Assembly: GCA_035235625.1 (NCBI GenBank)
Contig: CP141147.1
Location: forward strand, 5,011,001-5,075,000
Direction of reading: 5' to 3'
Length of the DNA stretch: 64,000 bases
DNA from: Saururus chinensis
Lineage: Eukaryota; Streptophyta; Magnoliopsida; Piperales; Saururaceae
The translations under genes and the position numbers were made by a program. The notes under the pieces are model-generated. The model did not search any database. It was not told where the DNA came from and saw only the letters and a program-made list of their open reading frames with translations. Shown piece after piece: positions 1 to 10,731 of this stretch. Every line of letters starts with the position of its first letter. Position 1 is the stretch's first letter.

Positions 1-576
1 ATAATATAAATTATTTTTTTAACATAATCCGATAAATCGTTCATTCACATAATTCGATAAATCATACAGAATCGGAGAAATCAGAGAGGCCTTAACATTT
101 CATTTCACAAATTCTTACTCTACAATTCATCATGTATCCTTCCCCCATCATAATAGCCCAAATGGGCATGGGTTATCTATTTTGTTGGAGTGGAGATGAG
201 AAGGAGTTGAGAAGGAGTCGCTTCATCAATAAGGGATGGCTGGATAACATGGATGTGCTCCATGTTTAAGTATTTTAAATATTTCTTATGATAATTGTTT
301 TTATGCTCTCCCTTGTAAGAGAGTGAAGGGTAACGCCGGTGTTGCTAATGTGAACTTTTTATTATTGAAAATGCAATTTCTGCACATGTATTTACTTCAT
401 ATATCCCCACAAGTAATTGGCTAAATCAAATTAATTCATTTTAGTTTTGCAGATGTTTATTTTTCTTTTCAAAAAATATATATGATTTCTGAAAATATGT
501 AGTCTTTTTCTAATAAGAGGACATATTTACAATAGCTATCATGTTAAAAAATTTTATGGTCCTTCACTTGTTTGTT
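1..576. other. AT-rich non-coding DNA
   Basis: I see no gene here. The first ~75 bases contain repeated ATAAATC words like those in the LTR copies near 11.1 kb, so this may be the end of an LTR fragment. The rest is unassigned. Confidence 0.4.
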
Positions 577-1100
577 TATCTGAACTTGAAAGATTAGCTA
601 GATGAGAAATAGAGTTTCCATTATAAATAGAGCGATCTAGAGGGGGCGAATTACTCCTATTGCATTATTGTCTAGCCCAAAGGATCATTGGGCAAACACA
701 TGAAACTCAATCTCATGTTCCACGCCTCACTAGGAAAAATTGGGAGTCTTGCATAATTAGCAATTCCAATTTAGCAAACATTCAAGGCTGCCTTGCTTGT
801 AGTTCTATGTTTTCAGTACTACTTTCAAGGTAACAGAATAAAGGGCTTCAATAATTAATCACCCTGTTTGATTCAAAACATCTTTTAATCACATTTTCCT
901 CAATCAGTACCCATTCTTTCTTGACTTTCAATGGTACTCTTTCATTTTTCTCTACACGTATTCATAAAAAAAATTAGAGGCACATGGCTGTAACATCAAC
1001 TGCTTGGTTAAGATATATGTAAAAAAAAAATTCCTTGGTAGAGAGCTTTCACAAGGCGGCAACATCAACTGCCGCAATTACATCTGGACAATGTGATTTT
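577..1100. repeat. Dispersed non-coding repeat R3, copy 1
   Basis: Shares several blocks in the same order with 29.84-30.26 kb: GCGATCTAGAGGGGGC, then TTTTCAGTACTACTTTCAA, then GGCACATGGCT with ACATCAACTGCTTGG. No coding capacity is visible. It is probably part of a non-autonomous retroelement, but no termini were found, so the class is unknown. Confidence 0.55.
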
Positions 1101-3079
1101 AATGGTTGAGTATCATAAGGTTCTCTCGTACTGGATAATTTTTTTTTATGCAACAACAGTGAATATGTTGTTTAAAACAAATATATACATTCTAATCTTC
1201 ATGATTGGTTTAGCTAACCATAGAATGAGACCAAAGATGAGGATGCAACAAATATGCAGATTTGGTATTGTCTTTGACCGAAGAAATTTAGAAAACTCTT
1301 CTAAGCTGGCTGCAGTAGTCTATAGAACAAGAAATTGATGCAGTGATCACATATAAAGTTGATATGTTTCACCTTCTTTTCCAACTGTTTTAAGCTTCCA
1401 TCTCACGCTATAATTGACACGAACTACTTTGGGACAAAAATCTGTGAGGCACTTCTCCCTCTTTACCAGCTTCGATATGACACGCACGTGCAATGACTAC
1501 ATCCCGTTTTCCATTTATTAAATACAAAGCAAATCCAACCTCTGTACTAGCTGCTAAGCACCATATTTACTAGATCTTTGGCTACTGACTTCCAGGATCT
1601 GTTTTTTAATCAGATATATTAATACCACAATTCAAAACAATAAATGCTAACTACATACAGTTTATGTGAGTATAATTTGCAAAATGAAATTAGTCATACA
1701 AAATGTACCATGGAGACCAAAGTGATGAATTATCATAACTAGCATTCTGTTTGTATAAATTTCGCAGCTGATGGATTACTAGATAGGAAGAAAGAGGAAG
1801 CGGCTTTTTAAACAATAAATGCTTATAAATTACTCATGGATGTGATATGAGGTGATCCTTAATTGTATATGTCACCTGGCAGCATTCCGATTATTTGCAT
1901 CACAACATTCAAAATACCTAGTTGCTATTTGGCATGCTTTCTTGGATGATATACATAATTTCAAAATCAACTTTCATGCTCAAGGAAGTGCAAATGATGC
2001 CCTGCCCGCCACGACATTTTTGAAAAAAGAGAGAAAAGAAAACAAGCAAAACACAACTTGGGAAGAAGTAAACAATTAGAATATGCCTACTTCCATTTTT
2101 TCTAATATTGGATAAAATACAAAAAACTCTATCCTTCAACACCCTATAGTACCTAACAGGAACCAAGCAAGGTTCAATATTGTTGTGCGCCAGAATTAAC
2201 AAATGTTGAATTTGAAATGAACTTAAGTATTATAAACTCTGGATGCAGCTAGAATTGAGAGGGAGCATTTGAGCATTCCATACTCAAACAAGAAAACTTG
2301 CATCAGAAAAAAGAAAAACTAAGAAGTTCAAGCTGCTCAAGGTGCATCAACAATGATGTCAGAAAATAGGTAACAGGAACAAGATGATTTTGGCTTATTA
2401 CAGGTGACTAGCTCACCTATGAGGGCTGAAAGGGAGAAGTAAAAAAAGAAGTGTATTACCTTTGCTTTCTCATTCAGAAATGGAATATATAAAAATAATG
2501 CAAAATGTCTATTCAGAATTACTTAAAAGTCAGGAAAAAAATAACATTGTCAGTACTTCTCCATACCATTAGCTTCACTGAAATAAGTGCATAGCTGTCA
2601 CTCCAACAAACCACCTCCTTCCTTACAATAGTCTGAGCTCTTTAAATAAGGCTCAAATACCATCAAATGTAATATATGTTGTCCATGAATTGCAATGCAT
2701 AAAATGCTGACCATACAAACAAATAAACATGCCTAAGTACAATGGCTTTCAAGAGTTAGTTGATGTCACAATAACATGCAATTTGGAGTTTGGATAAATG
2801 CAGCAAGAATTCTGCATACCGAATTTGTCGCCTAGATTTGGAACATATATTATTAACCATATCAAACTTTAACATACCTTAGACTGCTTCAACATACAAA
2901 AAGGTGATGAATTATGCTTGACGCATAAAACATAAAGGTGAAGACAATTATTCCTTGTCAAAGTACGTAATAGATTTCATTTCCACAATGTTTATGTAAA
3001 TTGGGAATAAGATATTATCTTTGCATAACCTGATAATTAAAATTCAACAAAAACTTCTATAGTACATAGCTCCAAAAAG
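1101..3079. other. Unassigned AT-rich DNA
   Basis: About 2 kb with only short open frames lacking recognisable domains or splice structure. I see no gene, terminal repeats or tandem arrays here. Confidence 0.4.
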
Positions 3080-3403
3080 CTTATCATAGCTCTAACAGTT
3101 TCTCTTGTTTAGCAGCTGATTGGGAAACTACAATGAAATTCTCACATGATTGTAACTCCAATAAAACCATGTAAACTATGACCCTGCTGAACAAAGAAAC
3201 CGGCCCAAAGTATAAAATTTTCCAAATTATTAACGCTCCTAACATTGAGTCCGTACAAGGAACCTTTCTTGATTTCAGTGAAATCGAGTTTCCTGAATAC
3301 AGGCATAACACAAACGGGAAGTTTCCAAAAATTAACACTAGTACAAATCTTAAATCGATACGAGGAAAGTTTCCCGATGTCAAAGCACCGACTTTCCAGA
3401 GTC

Positions 3404-3409
3404 TATATA
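3404..3409 (+). promoter_or_regulatory. TATA box upstream of the charged ORF
   Basis: TATATAG lies 83 bases upstream of the ATG at 3492, a normal spacing for a plant Pol II promoter with a short leader. Upstream (3230-3380) there are several GGAAAGTTTCC-like words (near 3259, 3319 and 3364), which recur in the R3 copies at 30.34 and 30.78 kb. Function is inferred from position only. Confidence 0.5.
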
Positions 3410-3491
3410 GAAGATGGTTACCCGTATCATCTTTTCTATCTCCCTCAGTTCAGTTTCTGTTCTTCCCTCCATCGTCTTGCATCCATCATCC

Positions 3492-4097
3492 ATGGCGTTC
3501 GAAAACCTGTATCAGGCCCTCAAGGAAAAAGTCAGCCGAACCAACGACGCCCGCCTCTGCGCAGAGCTAGACCCCCAGGGGAAGCGAAGCCGAAGAAGCT
3601 CAGAAGAGTATGAGGCAGAGCAGCAGGGGCGATGGTGGCGCGAGTTCGAAGAAAGAAGGAAGAGGAGCAGCGAGAAAGCATTGGCGAGGTGGGTGGATTT
3701 CGACCGCCGGGTCCCCGAGCTCCACGGCCCGCGCAAGGCGGAAGAACGTCGCCGCCTAGAGCGAAGTCGACGAGGAACCAAGGAAGCGGTGGAGAGGGCC
3801 GCGAAGGAGTACAACAGCCGGGTCGCAGAGTTCCTCCGAGCGCGCAAGGCAGCCCAGGAGGCGGAAGAGGAGGAGCGGAGGAAAGAAGCGCAGGAGGAGG
3901 AGCGCAGCCCCCTGGAGCGAAGACTTTGATACCCCGAGGCCAAGAAGTCGGCGGCGGAGGATCGAAGGCGGGAGGCGTTGCGAGCGAATCATCACCAGCG
4001 ACTGGAGTGGATGATCTCGATGGCCCAGCGCGCCTTTGAAGAGGCCCATCCAACCCTGATCATTTACAGTATTCGGAGCACAGCCCAATGGGCTTGA
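3492..4097 (+). pseudogene. Charged coiled-coil-like ORF interrupted by one in-frame TGA
   Basis: From the ATG at 3492 (context CATCCATGG, favourable) the frame runs 145 codons to TGA at 3927-3929. It then continues in the same frame with similar composition to a second TGA at 4095-4097, making 201 codons in all. The product is rich in Arg, Glu, Lys and Ala (runs such as EEERRKEAQEEE), suggesting a long charged helix or coiled coil. No signal peptide, membrane segment or known catalytic motif is visible. Base composition is GC-rich, unlike the AT-rich flanks. An earlier in-frame ATG at 3414 exists, but it lies only a few bases after the TATA box. The ORF sits inside sequence shared with the R3 repeats, so it may be a gag-like or accessory ORF of a non-autonomous element. 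I do not recognise the family. Confidence 0.5.
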
Positions 4098-4191
4098 CGA
4101 ATCTTCTGATGTCACAGAAAGAAAGAACATTGTCCACATTTGGATATGTTAGAGTGTTGTTTTAATTGCTATGTAATTAGTTCCTATGTAA

Positions 4192-4254
4192 AGAACTACG
4201 TGTGGTCTGATCCCTAAGGTGGTGCGTAGATGGCGCATAGGGTACGTAGGCAAC
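4192..4254 (+). repeat. LTR-associated motif AACTACGT...TACGTAGGCAAC
   Basis: AGAACTACGTGTGGTCTGAT is followed about 35 bases later by GGGTACGTAGGCAAC. The same paired motif recurs at 29470-29513 and, diverged, at 22717-22787 and 48111-48182 (+), and at 10951-11020 and 61868-61936 (-). Its spread across otherwise different elements suggests a conserved functional block of an LTR or leader region. Confidence 0.6.
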
Positions 4255-4959
4255 TAACACAGGATGTTAGCCCGACCCAAAAATAGATACTCTTCATGTT
4301 TATACGTTTTGATTTTTTTTTGTAAAAGTGGGAAGGGTGGTTCAAGTATTGCTATGCAAACCTTCCATTATATGAAATGAAAGAAAATTTAATTTTTTAC
4401 CCCACGTGAACCTTGCTTACTACCACCATTATGAAGTTTTTACGGTAACTAAGTCATTTTAGTATGGGATATTTAATTTTACTTTGATATAATCTTGTAT
4501 AATGTAATTATCTCAATTGCTTTGTCAAATTATGTCAACACTCTAGGATGAAAAACAACAACCTCATTGAGTATATGTTACATATAAATCATCATCACTC
4601 TTGATGATTGTCTAACAAAAAAAAAATTTAATGTGACAATAATGAAATTGAAACTGCTTCCAGTGAGATAATTTTTTTTAATGAAAACTAATATTCCTAC
4701 TCTCTTTATCTTCACTGAAAGCCTACTCCAACCTCTGATTAGATAGAGAGGGTGAGTCACACATGATGATATAGAGATTTAGTTTTCCAAGTCCAATCAA
4801 AGGCTTTTGTTGTAAAAAAAGTAAAATAAAAATATTATTTTATTTTTCTTTATACTAGAAGAAATGAAACAAACGAACTAAGAAAAACAAAGACGAGAGA
4901 AAAAACATCTAGATAAGTCTCTATGAAGGATTTGACATAATCCCTATGGAGGGTGATAG
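4255..4959. other. Unassigned AT-rich DNA
   Basis: No gene or repeat structure recognised. The first ~60 bases continue the leader-like sequence after the conserved motif. Confidence 0.35.
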
Positions 4960-5365
4960 AACTAATACCAAGAAGTGTGCTCTAATAGAAAAACTAGCCA
5001 TGAAATTTGTTCCTCGATTTTGTTCCAGGAAGATATGATGTATAGCGCAATATGTGAAGGAAGATGTTACCCTTTACATGATTCCTTTGAGCCACCAATT
5101 CTTGTTAGTGAATAATGAATTGAGAAGGTTAATTATACTTAAGGAATCACCTTGGACAATAACTTTAGATAGTTGACAATATTGCATATGTCTAACTCCG
5201 AAGGAGGCATGCATATTATTTTGCCAAAATCACCGAGGGGGAGAGTATAGCAAATCCAACAATAAAATGATTATGTGAATCTCTTACAAGAGCCCCTACC
5301 AAACATATTTGCTTGGAAGACTTGAATCCACCATCAAAATTGAGACAATGTATCCATAGGCGGAG
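4960..5365 (-). pseudogene. LINE RNase H-domain remnant (antisense)
   Basis: The reverse complement translates in pieces that match the plant LINE C-terminal RNase H domain. One frame gives LNFDGGFKSSKQICL with VGALVRDSHNHFIVGFAIL, the start of the fold with its LNFDG aspartate. A second gives KVIVQGDSLSIINLLNSLF, containing the QGDS aspartate strand. A third gives IFLEQNRGTNFMASF, the helix that in intact copies reads like REQNRGAD. At least two frameshifts and several stops separate them, so it cannot be functional. No upstream reverse-transcriptase domain was recognised. Confidence 0.75.
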
Positions 5366-6211
5366 GGGTCCATCAAAGAAAAATCATGTCCAACTGTTTC
5401 ATCTTATGTTGTATTTTACGGAGGATGTTCAAAGATTGAAGTATATGGTACCATTTATTCTGGACATTCTCCAGATTTGGTTGTTCCTAGTGAAAAACAT
5501 AGGTATTCCTGGCCTTCTAGACAAGCCAACATAATATTATAAATGACTCTCTCATATGATTTATATGAGATGAGACGAGGTTCTGTTGGAGATACAATTT
5601 TTTTCCATGGAATGTAAGTGCTATAAAATGGAATGAAGATCCATTAGTGTGAGGTAAGAAGAAGTGCACCTAGATAGACCAAACAATGAATAAATGGTCA
5701 CATTCTTCCCCCTTAAAAAAGAATTTTGTCCCCCAAATTTGGTTAAACTAAATTTCAATGTATTCAAACTTCCAAATTCAAAATTTACAAAAAATACTTT
5801 TAATTCCATCGATTCGTTGATGGGTTCATCGTCGTGTTGGTGGATCTAATTTATGTCTTAAAAATATGCACCCAGTGACTCAAACGTCACTTCACTTTGT
5901 CACCTCTCTTTTGCATTGTTTGAGTTCCTCATTAGCGATCCGGAAAAAACCACCTTCCACCACTCAGGTCAATCTTGTGTGTTCCCCTTCGGCTCCGACT
6001 CTCCTCTGTCATCTCTCGATTCCATTTTGAAGGATTCTAGAGGAAACCCCTTCTGCCGCACACAATTTCCTCAATTCACCAGTGGTGTTTTGTTCTTCAC
6101 TGATGGCATCCTTTCTTCTTTTGCCTCTCAAACTTTCGAAAATCCTTTCGTTTTCACTCCAAAATCACCAAGGTACTACATACAATTTCTTTGCTCCATT
6201 TGATTTGAATC
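5366..6211. other. Unassigned DNA left of the CACTA element
   Basis: Bases next to the RNase H remnant may be more LINE sequence. 5900-6200 holds a C-rich stretch with a 95-codon open frame but no recognisable domain. No gene call is supported. Confidence 0.35.
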
Positions 6212-6896
6212 AATCACTACAACGAAGAAGACTATTTGCAACACTTTTGTTAGCATCACAATAAAAAGTGTCCCTAAAAATTGCTTTTTGCAATGCTTAA
6301 AAAAGCATCACAAAGAAAAAGTGTCGGTAATACTATTATTTTTTTAAAATTTAAACTAAAATTTATTTCTTTAATATTGTGAAAGTTATGTTTGAGCGTC
6401 ACAATTATTATACATATTTTCTTTAATCCCATTTATGTGAGACTAGGCCCATGCACGTCAGTGTGAGCCCTAGCCTTGTAGGTAGTCAAATTTCAATCTG
6501 ACAACATATGCACATAACTCGAGGGGCAGGCAGGGAGGTTGCATGTCCGCTTCTGCCAACGGATCTTAGCAAAATCAATTAAGATCCAAGAGGAGGGAGA
6601 GAGAGAGATGGGAAGAGGGAGAGGGAGAGGGAGAGATGATAAGTTCTTATTTTTTTAAAAAAAATATTTGCGAGGCTTATACGAAAGCATCGCAAATTGA
6701 CAACTATTTGCGACGCTTCTCAACAAGCATCACAAGTAGTTCATTTTTTAAAAAAAAACTAGTATTTGCAACTCTTCAAGAGAAACATCACAAATTGACA
6801 ACCATTTGCAACATTTCTCGAGAAGCGTCACAAGTAGTTCATTTCTTTAATAACTAGTAGTCATGCTTCAAGAGAAGCTTCGCAAGTAGGGTTGTT

Positions 6897-7120
6897 AACG
6901 AGCTGAGCTAGCTCGTCGAGTAGGCCTAGATCGGCTTGGCTCGGGTTCGGTTGGAACTCAATTTGAGCTTGAATAGGCTTGAGCCAGGTTTTAGCATACC
7001 CCTGCTCGATTCAGCTCGACTTGAATATAACTCGAACTCGACTCTACTCTGCTCGAGCTTGAACTCAAACCCGAAAATAATTTTAAAATTATATATAAAT
7101 AATATATATTTAAAATAAAT
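6897..7120. mobile_element. hAT-like terminal fragment
   Basis: Begins TAGGGTTGTTAACGAGCTGA and is rich in GCTCGA/TCGAGC words, the pattern of plant non-autonomous hAT elements. No matching right terminus (CAGCCCTA-like) was found, so it is truncated. It lies inside the CACTA element. Confidence 0.5.
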
Positions 7121-7178
7121 AATACATGTATATGTTAAATAAACATAATTATTAATATAAATATATATTTATGACATA

Positions 7179-7262
7179 CTCCTTTTGTCCAAGATTAATA
7201 GCTCCGTTTGATTAGTTCATTTTGAAAAATCAAATGGAGTAATTAATCTAGGATAGCGGGAG
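7179..7262. mobile_element. Stowaway-type MITE (84 bp)
   Basis: CTCCTTTTGTCC at the left and GGATAGCGGGAG at the right are near-inverted termini of Tc1/mariner-type Stowaway elements. TA dinucleotides flank both sides (7177-7178, 7263-7264). The interior folds on itself (TTTGATTAGTTCATTTT against AAAAATCAAATGGAG). Confidence 0.75.
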
Positions 7263-7499
7263 TATATAAAAAGACATATATGTACCAATATCATGTATCA
7301 TATATGATATATGAGACCCGTTTATATAAGTTGAGGCCCACTCACAACTGTGTGAGCCCCGATATCGTGTGCCCTCTTATTTCAATCCAACAACACAACT
7401 AGGGAGGCAAATTGGTTTTTGTCCCCTTGCATCCTCAGGTCTCGATCTGATGGCCCATAATGCCTTGGCTCACGTTGACATACATGAGCCCAAACTCAT

Positions 7500-9313
7500 A
7501 TAAAATTTTTCCATGATATATCCTCATTAGTTTAACTCACATAACAAATCCGTTCATCTCAACCTAGGGAGGCAACACATCCTCAAAGGAACGTAAAATG
7601 AAAACCTGTATTTTCGGATGTAAAACCAATTCGATAAGCTTTGAGCGACTAATCTGGCAACCAATGGTACCAATTGCATCCAATCAATTAATCATGGTTA
7701 AACACGTAAAATTATTGCTTATAAAGCATTTTTATGATGCATGCGTCGTGATACATACATGAGTAAAGTCTAACGAATGTAAGCACGATTAAACATACTC
7801 AAATAAGTCCCTATGTGCATGTAACATGGTCCATTTGTGAAATAAAATTGTGTAGTCATAAGCAAGAATGTACATATGCATAGTAGTGTTCATACTTAAG
7901 CTAAAACATGTGAAACATAAATCACCTAAAATCAATGTGGCATGTGCAAGCATACATAAATTATCATAGTTCAGACCTACTGGAATTATGGAGTAATTAT
8001 GAATAAATCATCAAACATGAATTTATAACAAGTAATATATCATACTAAAACTAGACAAGTATAGTCATATTCATGCTTGAGCTAAATCATAATTCAAATA
8101 TGCTTCTCATGCAATCACAATAGCATTTATAGGTAATCATAACTCACTATAGTCATAAAGAATTATATTTATGAAAAGAGAACAAGAAATGGCCAAAAAT
8201 CCACAAAATAGGCCAAAATCACAAAATTGTAGTACAACTGTTCCAATGCCTTGGCAGGTAGCTATTCGAATGCCCTATTTGTCTATTTGAACGCACGTAA
8301 CAATTCAATTTTCTGGTTTGTCTTCAACATTTCAAAATTCAAACAAAAAACATTCCACAATTTTATATAAATTAAAAATCATCATAGAACATCATATAAT
8401 CAAAATTCTAAAACATGATGGATCTACTCATTTTCATGCTTAATCACAAGAAAATAACCATAAATCGCATATTTTTTACAAATCACCATTAAACCTCAAA
8501 ATGAAGCAAGAACTCAAATAAGTCTATATTCATGCAATCCAATGAAAAAAACCACACAAGGTAGATATCTCTTACCTCTATGTTGCCTTTGAATCCGTGA
8601 AAGAGCTTCAATCCTCAAGAACTCCTACCCAAAAATTATGGTTTTAAGTTAAACCTACTTAAAATTAGCTAATAGACTCAAATCAACTTGAAATTGGATA
8701 GATCTAGGATATTCTTAGGTTAAAATAAAAAATCACCTAATTTGGGTTCTAAATCAAAATTAAAATCAAGATTTTTATGGAAGAAATCATGAATCGAGAT
8801 AAGAGAAATGTAGATAGAAGCGATTAAGTCCAAAATCGAAAGATTAAGTATGATAAGAGTAGAAAATACACCTTAAACCAAGTTTTTCCTTTGGCAAATG
8901 GGGGTAAAGTACTGCCTCCCTTCTAGCACAGCCCTTGCCCATTTAGTTAAATAGGCTAGGGTTTTCCTTTCATAGTAAGGGTTTGGGCTGGGTTTACAAA
9001 CTATTGGGCTGGATAATAGGTCAAAGCGCCATAAGTGGCTAATTAAGGTTATTTTTTGTTCAAAAATAAATTTAATCACACCCAATCCCACTTAATTAAA
9101 ATAATAGAAGCCTAGAGGGTCAAATGGGTCGCACACCCTCGAACATGGATATTAAGAAAAAACTAGAATAAAATGTCATAAAATGGTAAAAATTGGAGTC
9201 ATAGTTACTAACCCATAACCCCAAAATCAAATCAAACCAGGAAACAAGCAAAAACCACACAAATTCACATAATTGAAAAGAAAATTAAATCAAATAAAAT
9301 TAGAAATCTTACA
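7500..9313 (-). mobile_element. Family-2 LTR copy (reverse orientation), left end unclear
   Basis: The reverse complement matches the plus-strand family-2 LTR at 39.1-41.2 kb over long stretches, for example TTTTGGGGTTAWGGGTTAGTA and the TTAGCCACTTA block. Its terminus reads ...AATCTTACA at 9313, so in its own orientation it starts TGTAAGATT. The other end was not located; ~7500 is approximate. No coding sequence is visible. Confidence 0.6.
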
Positions 9314-9489
9314 CTCCTCCCCCCTTGATCGGCTCCCCCTAGCCTCGGCATCCCCTTCCTCTAGCCCTAGCTCCCCTGCCCCCCCTACTTCCAACCAGAA
9401 CAGGAGGGGCGGATCCCCTCCTCTCCCCTATTGCTGCCAGAGCAGGAGGGGTCTCACTCCTACAACCTGGCTCCCCCCCGCCTTCGGCA

Positions 9490-10050
9490 GGATTTAATTT
9501 TTTTTATCAATGACATTCTTAAAAGTGTCTCTAATAATGGTTAAAATAAATTTTAAAATTTTTTATTAGCGATGTACAAAAAGTATCCCTAATGAGAGAT
9601 TTTTTAATTTTTTAAATAGTTTTCAATATTGGTGATGGCTTAGAAAGCAGCACTAATAATACATTATTAGTGATATTTGTCGCTAACAACAAGCTTTAGT
9701 GACGTAAAAAAAATGTCGCTAATAGTATAACGAAAAGAGAATGCATCGCCAAAAGATTACTATTAATGATGCAAAGAAAAAAGTTGCTAATATATTACTA
9801 TTTGTGACATAAAGAAAGTGTCACTAATAGATTACTATTAGCAACACACAAAAAGGTTCACTAATAGATTACTATTAGCAATGCAAAAAAAGTGTCTCTA
9901 ATAGATTACTATTAGCAACGCAAAGAAAAGCGTTGCTAACAACGATATTATTAGCGATGTTTTTTCATATACGTTGTTATTTGGCAGTTGTGATGGAACA
10001 TTTTTTTTAGCTTTTAGTGATGCTTGCTAATAACTATTAGCAATGCTTTT
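9490..10050. repeat. CACTA subterminal repeat array
   Basis: More than ten degenerate units of the form (C/T)TATTAGCAAYGC followed by AAAAAGTGTCGCTAATAG, in both orientations. In CACTA elements such arrays are transposase-binding regions. Neighbouring units are inverted, so the strand can form many hairpins. Confidence 0.8.
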
Positions 10051-10063
10051 TGTTGTAGTGAAT

Positions 10064-10369
10064 AGAATTTTACACACAACCACCCGCACTGATGGGTTGG
10101 TGTGTTATCGATGGGATACACAAAAGATTGGGCTCTCATCCACACATTCCCACCATTGTCCATTGTTTGGGGTTCAAAACCCCTAATGAACTCTGGGTTC
10201 CCATTGGCAAGTGATGGATGTATTGATGGTTACCGTTGGTGACCCCGATCACTCATCAGTGAGTTCATTGACATGTCAGTGACCACCAACTGTAACCTTG
10301 ATTGTTCATTAGTGAGTTCACCAATATGTTGCAAGGTCACTGACAGTGACTCAACCTTCTCAAAATCAA
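10064..10369. other. Unassigned DNA right of the CACTA element
   Basis: Contains an irregular internal repetition of CATCAGTGAGTTCA-like words (10253 and 10306). No gene is seen. Confidence 0.35.
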
Positions 10370-10731
10370 GTGTGATCTATATGAAGCCTAGATATTTTTA
10401 TAGCTTTGGTAACCTCATTGTACTTTACAAGTTTATCCCAAACTAGTTTAGGAGATATACAATTACAAATCAATCTATGCTAACTTTTTCTACCGCATTA
10501 AACAATGCATTCCAGGCTTTGCTATTATGATTAACCAATTTTAACTCATTCTCATCCCAATAACACTCATTTTTTAGAATTTCTTTGTCATCCTTGCCTT
10601 GGTCATTAGGGGACTCTAATCCTTAATCACAACTTTCCATACATTTACATCTAAATCTTGAATAAAGTACCTCATCTATTTTTTTCCAATAGGAAAAGTT
10701 TTAACCATTAAACAATGGTGGTCAATTCATG
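10370..10731 (-). pseudogene. Copia-type gag remnant (UBN2 family), antisense
   Basis: The reverse complement reads PPLFNG, stop, NFSYWK, then after a shift MRYFIQDLDVNVWKVVIK, then after another shift ESPNDQGKDDKEI and WNALFNAVEKVSID. This is the order seen in plant Copia gag proteins of the UBN2 family: PPLFNGxNYxxWK at the N-terminus, then the WxxV and WDxL helices. Stops and frameshifts show decay. The expected N-terminal extension lies beyond the solo LTR at 12879-12905, so the LTR inserted into this gag. Confidence 0.72.

Larger units (their letters stand above)
6215..10060. mobile_element. CACTA (En/Spm-type) transposon, non-autonomous, about 3.85 kb
   Basis: The left end is CACTACAACGAAG at 6215 and the right end TTTTTGTTGTAGTG closes at 10060. 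The 3-bp target-site duplication AAT is perfect (6212-6214 and 10061-10063), as expected for CACTA elements. Subterminal arrays of short direct and inverted TTAGCGACGC/GCGTCGCTAA-type units occupy about 6220-6890 and 9490-10050. No transposase (TNPD-like) frame was found. The interior is filled by a hAT fragment, a Stowaway MITE and an LTR copy. Confidence 0.88.

Noticed and set aside
3084..4139. The charged ORF as part of an endogenous plant pararetrovirus
   Set aside because: TATA box, leader and LTR-like motif fit several element types, and no movement-protein, coat, protease or RT motif is visible nearby.
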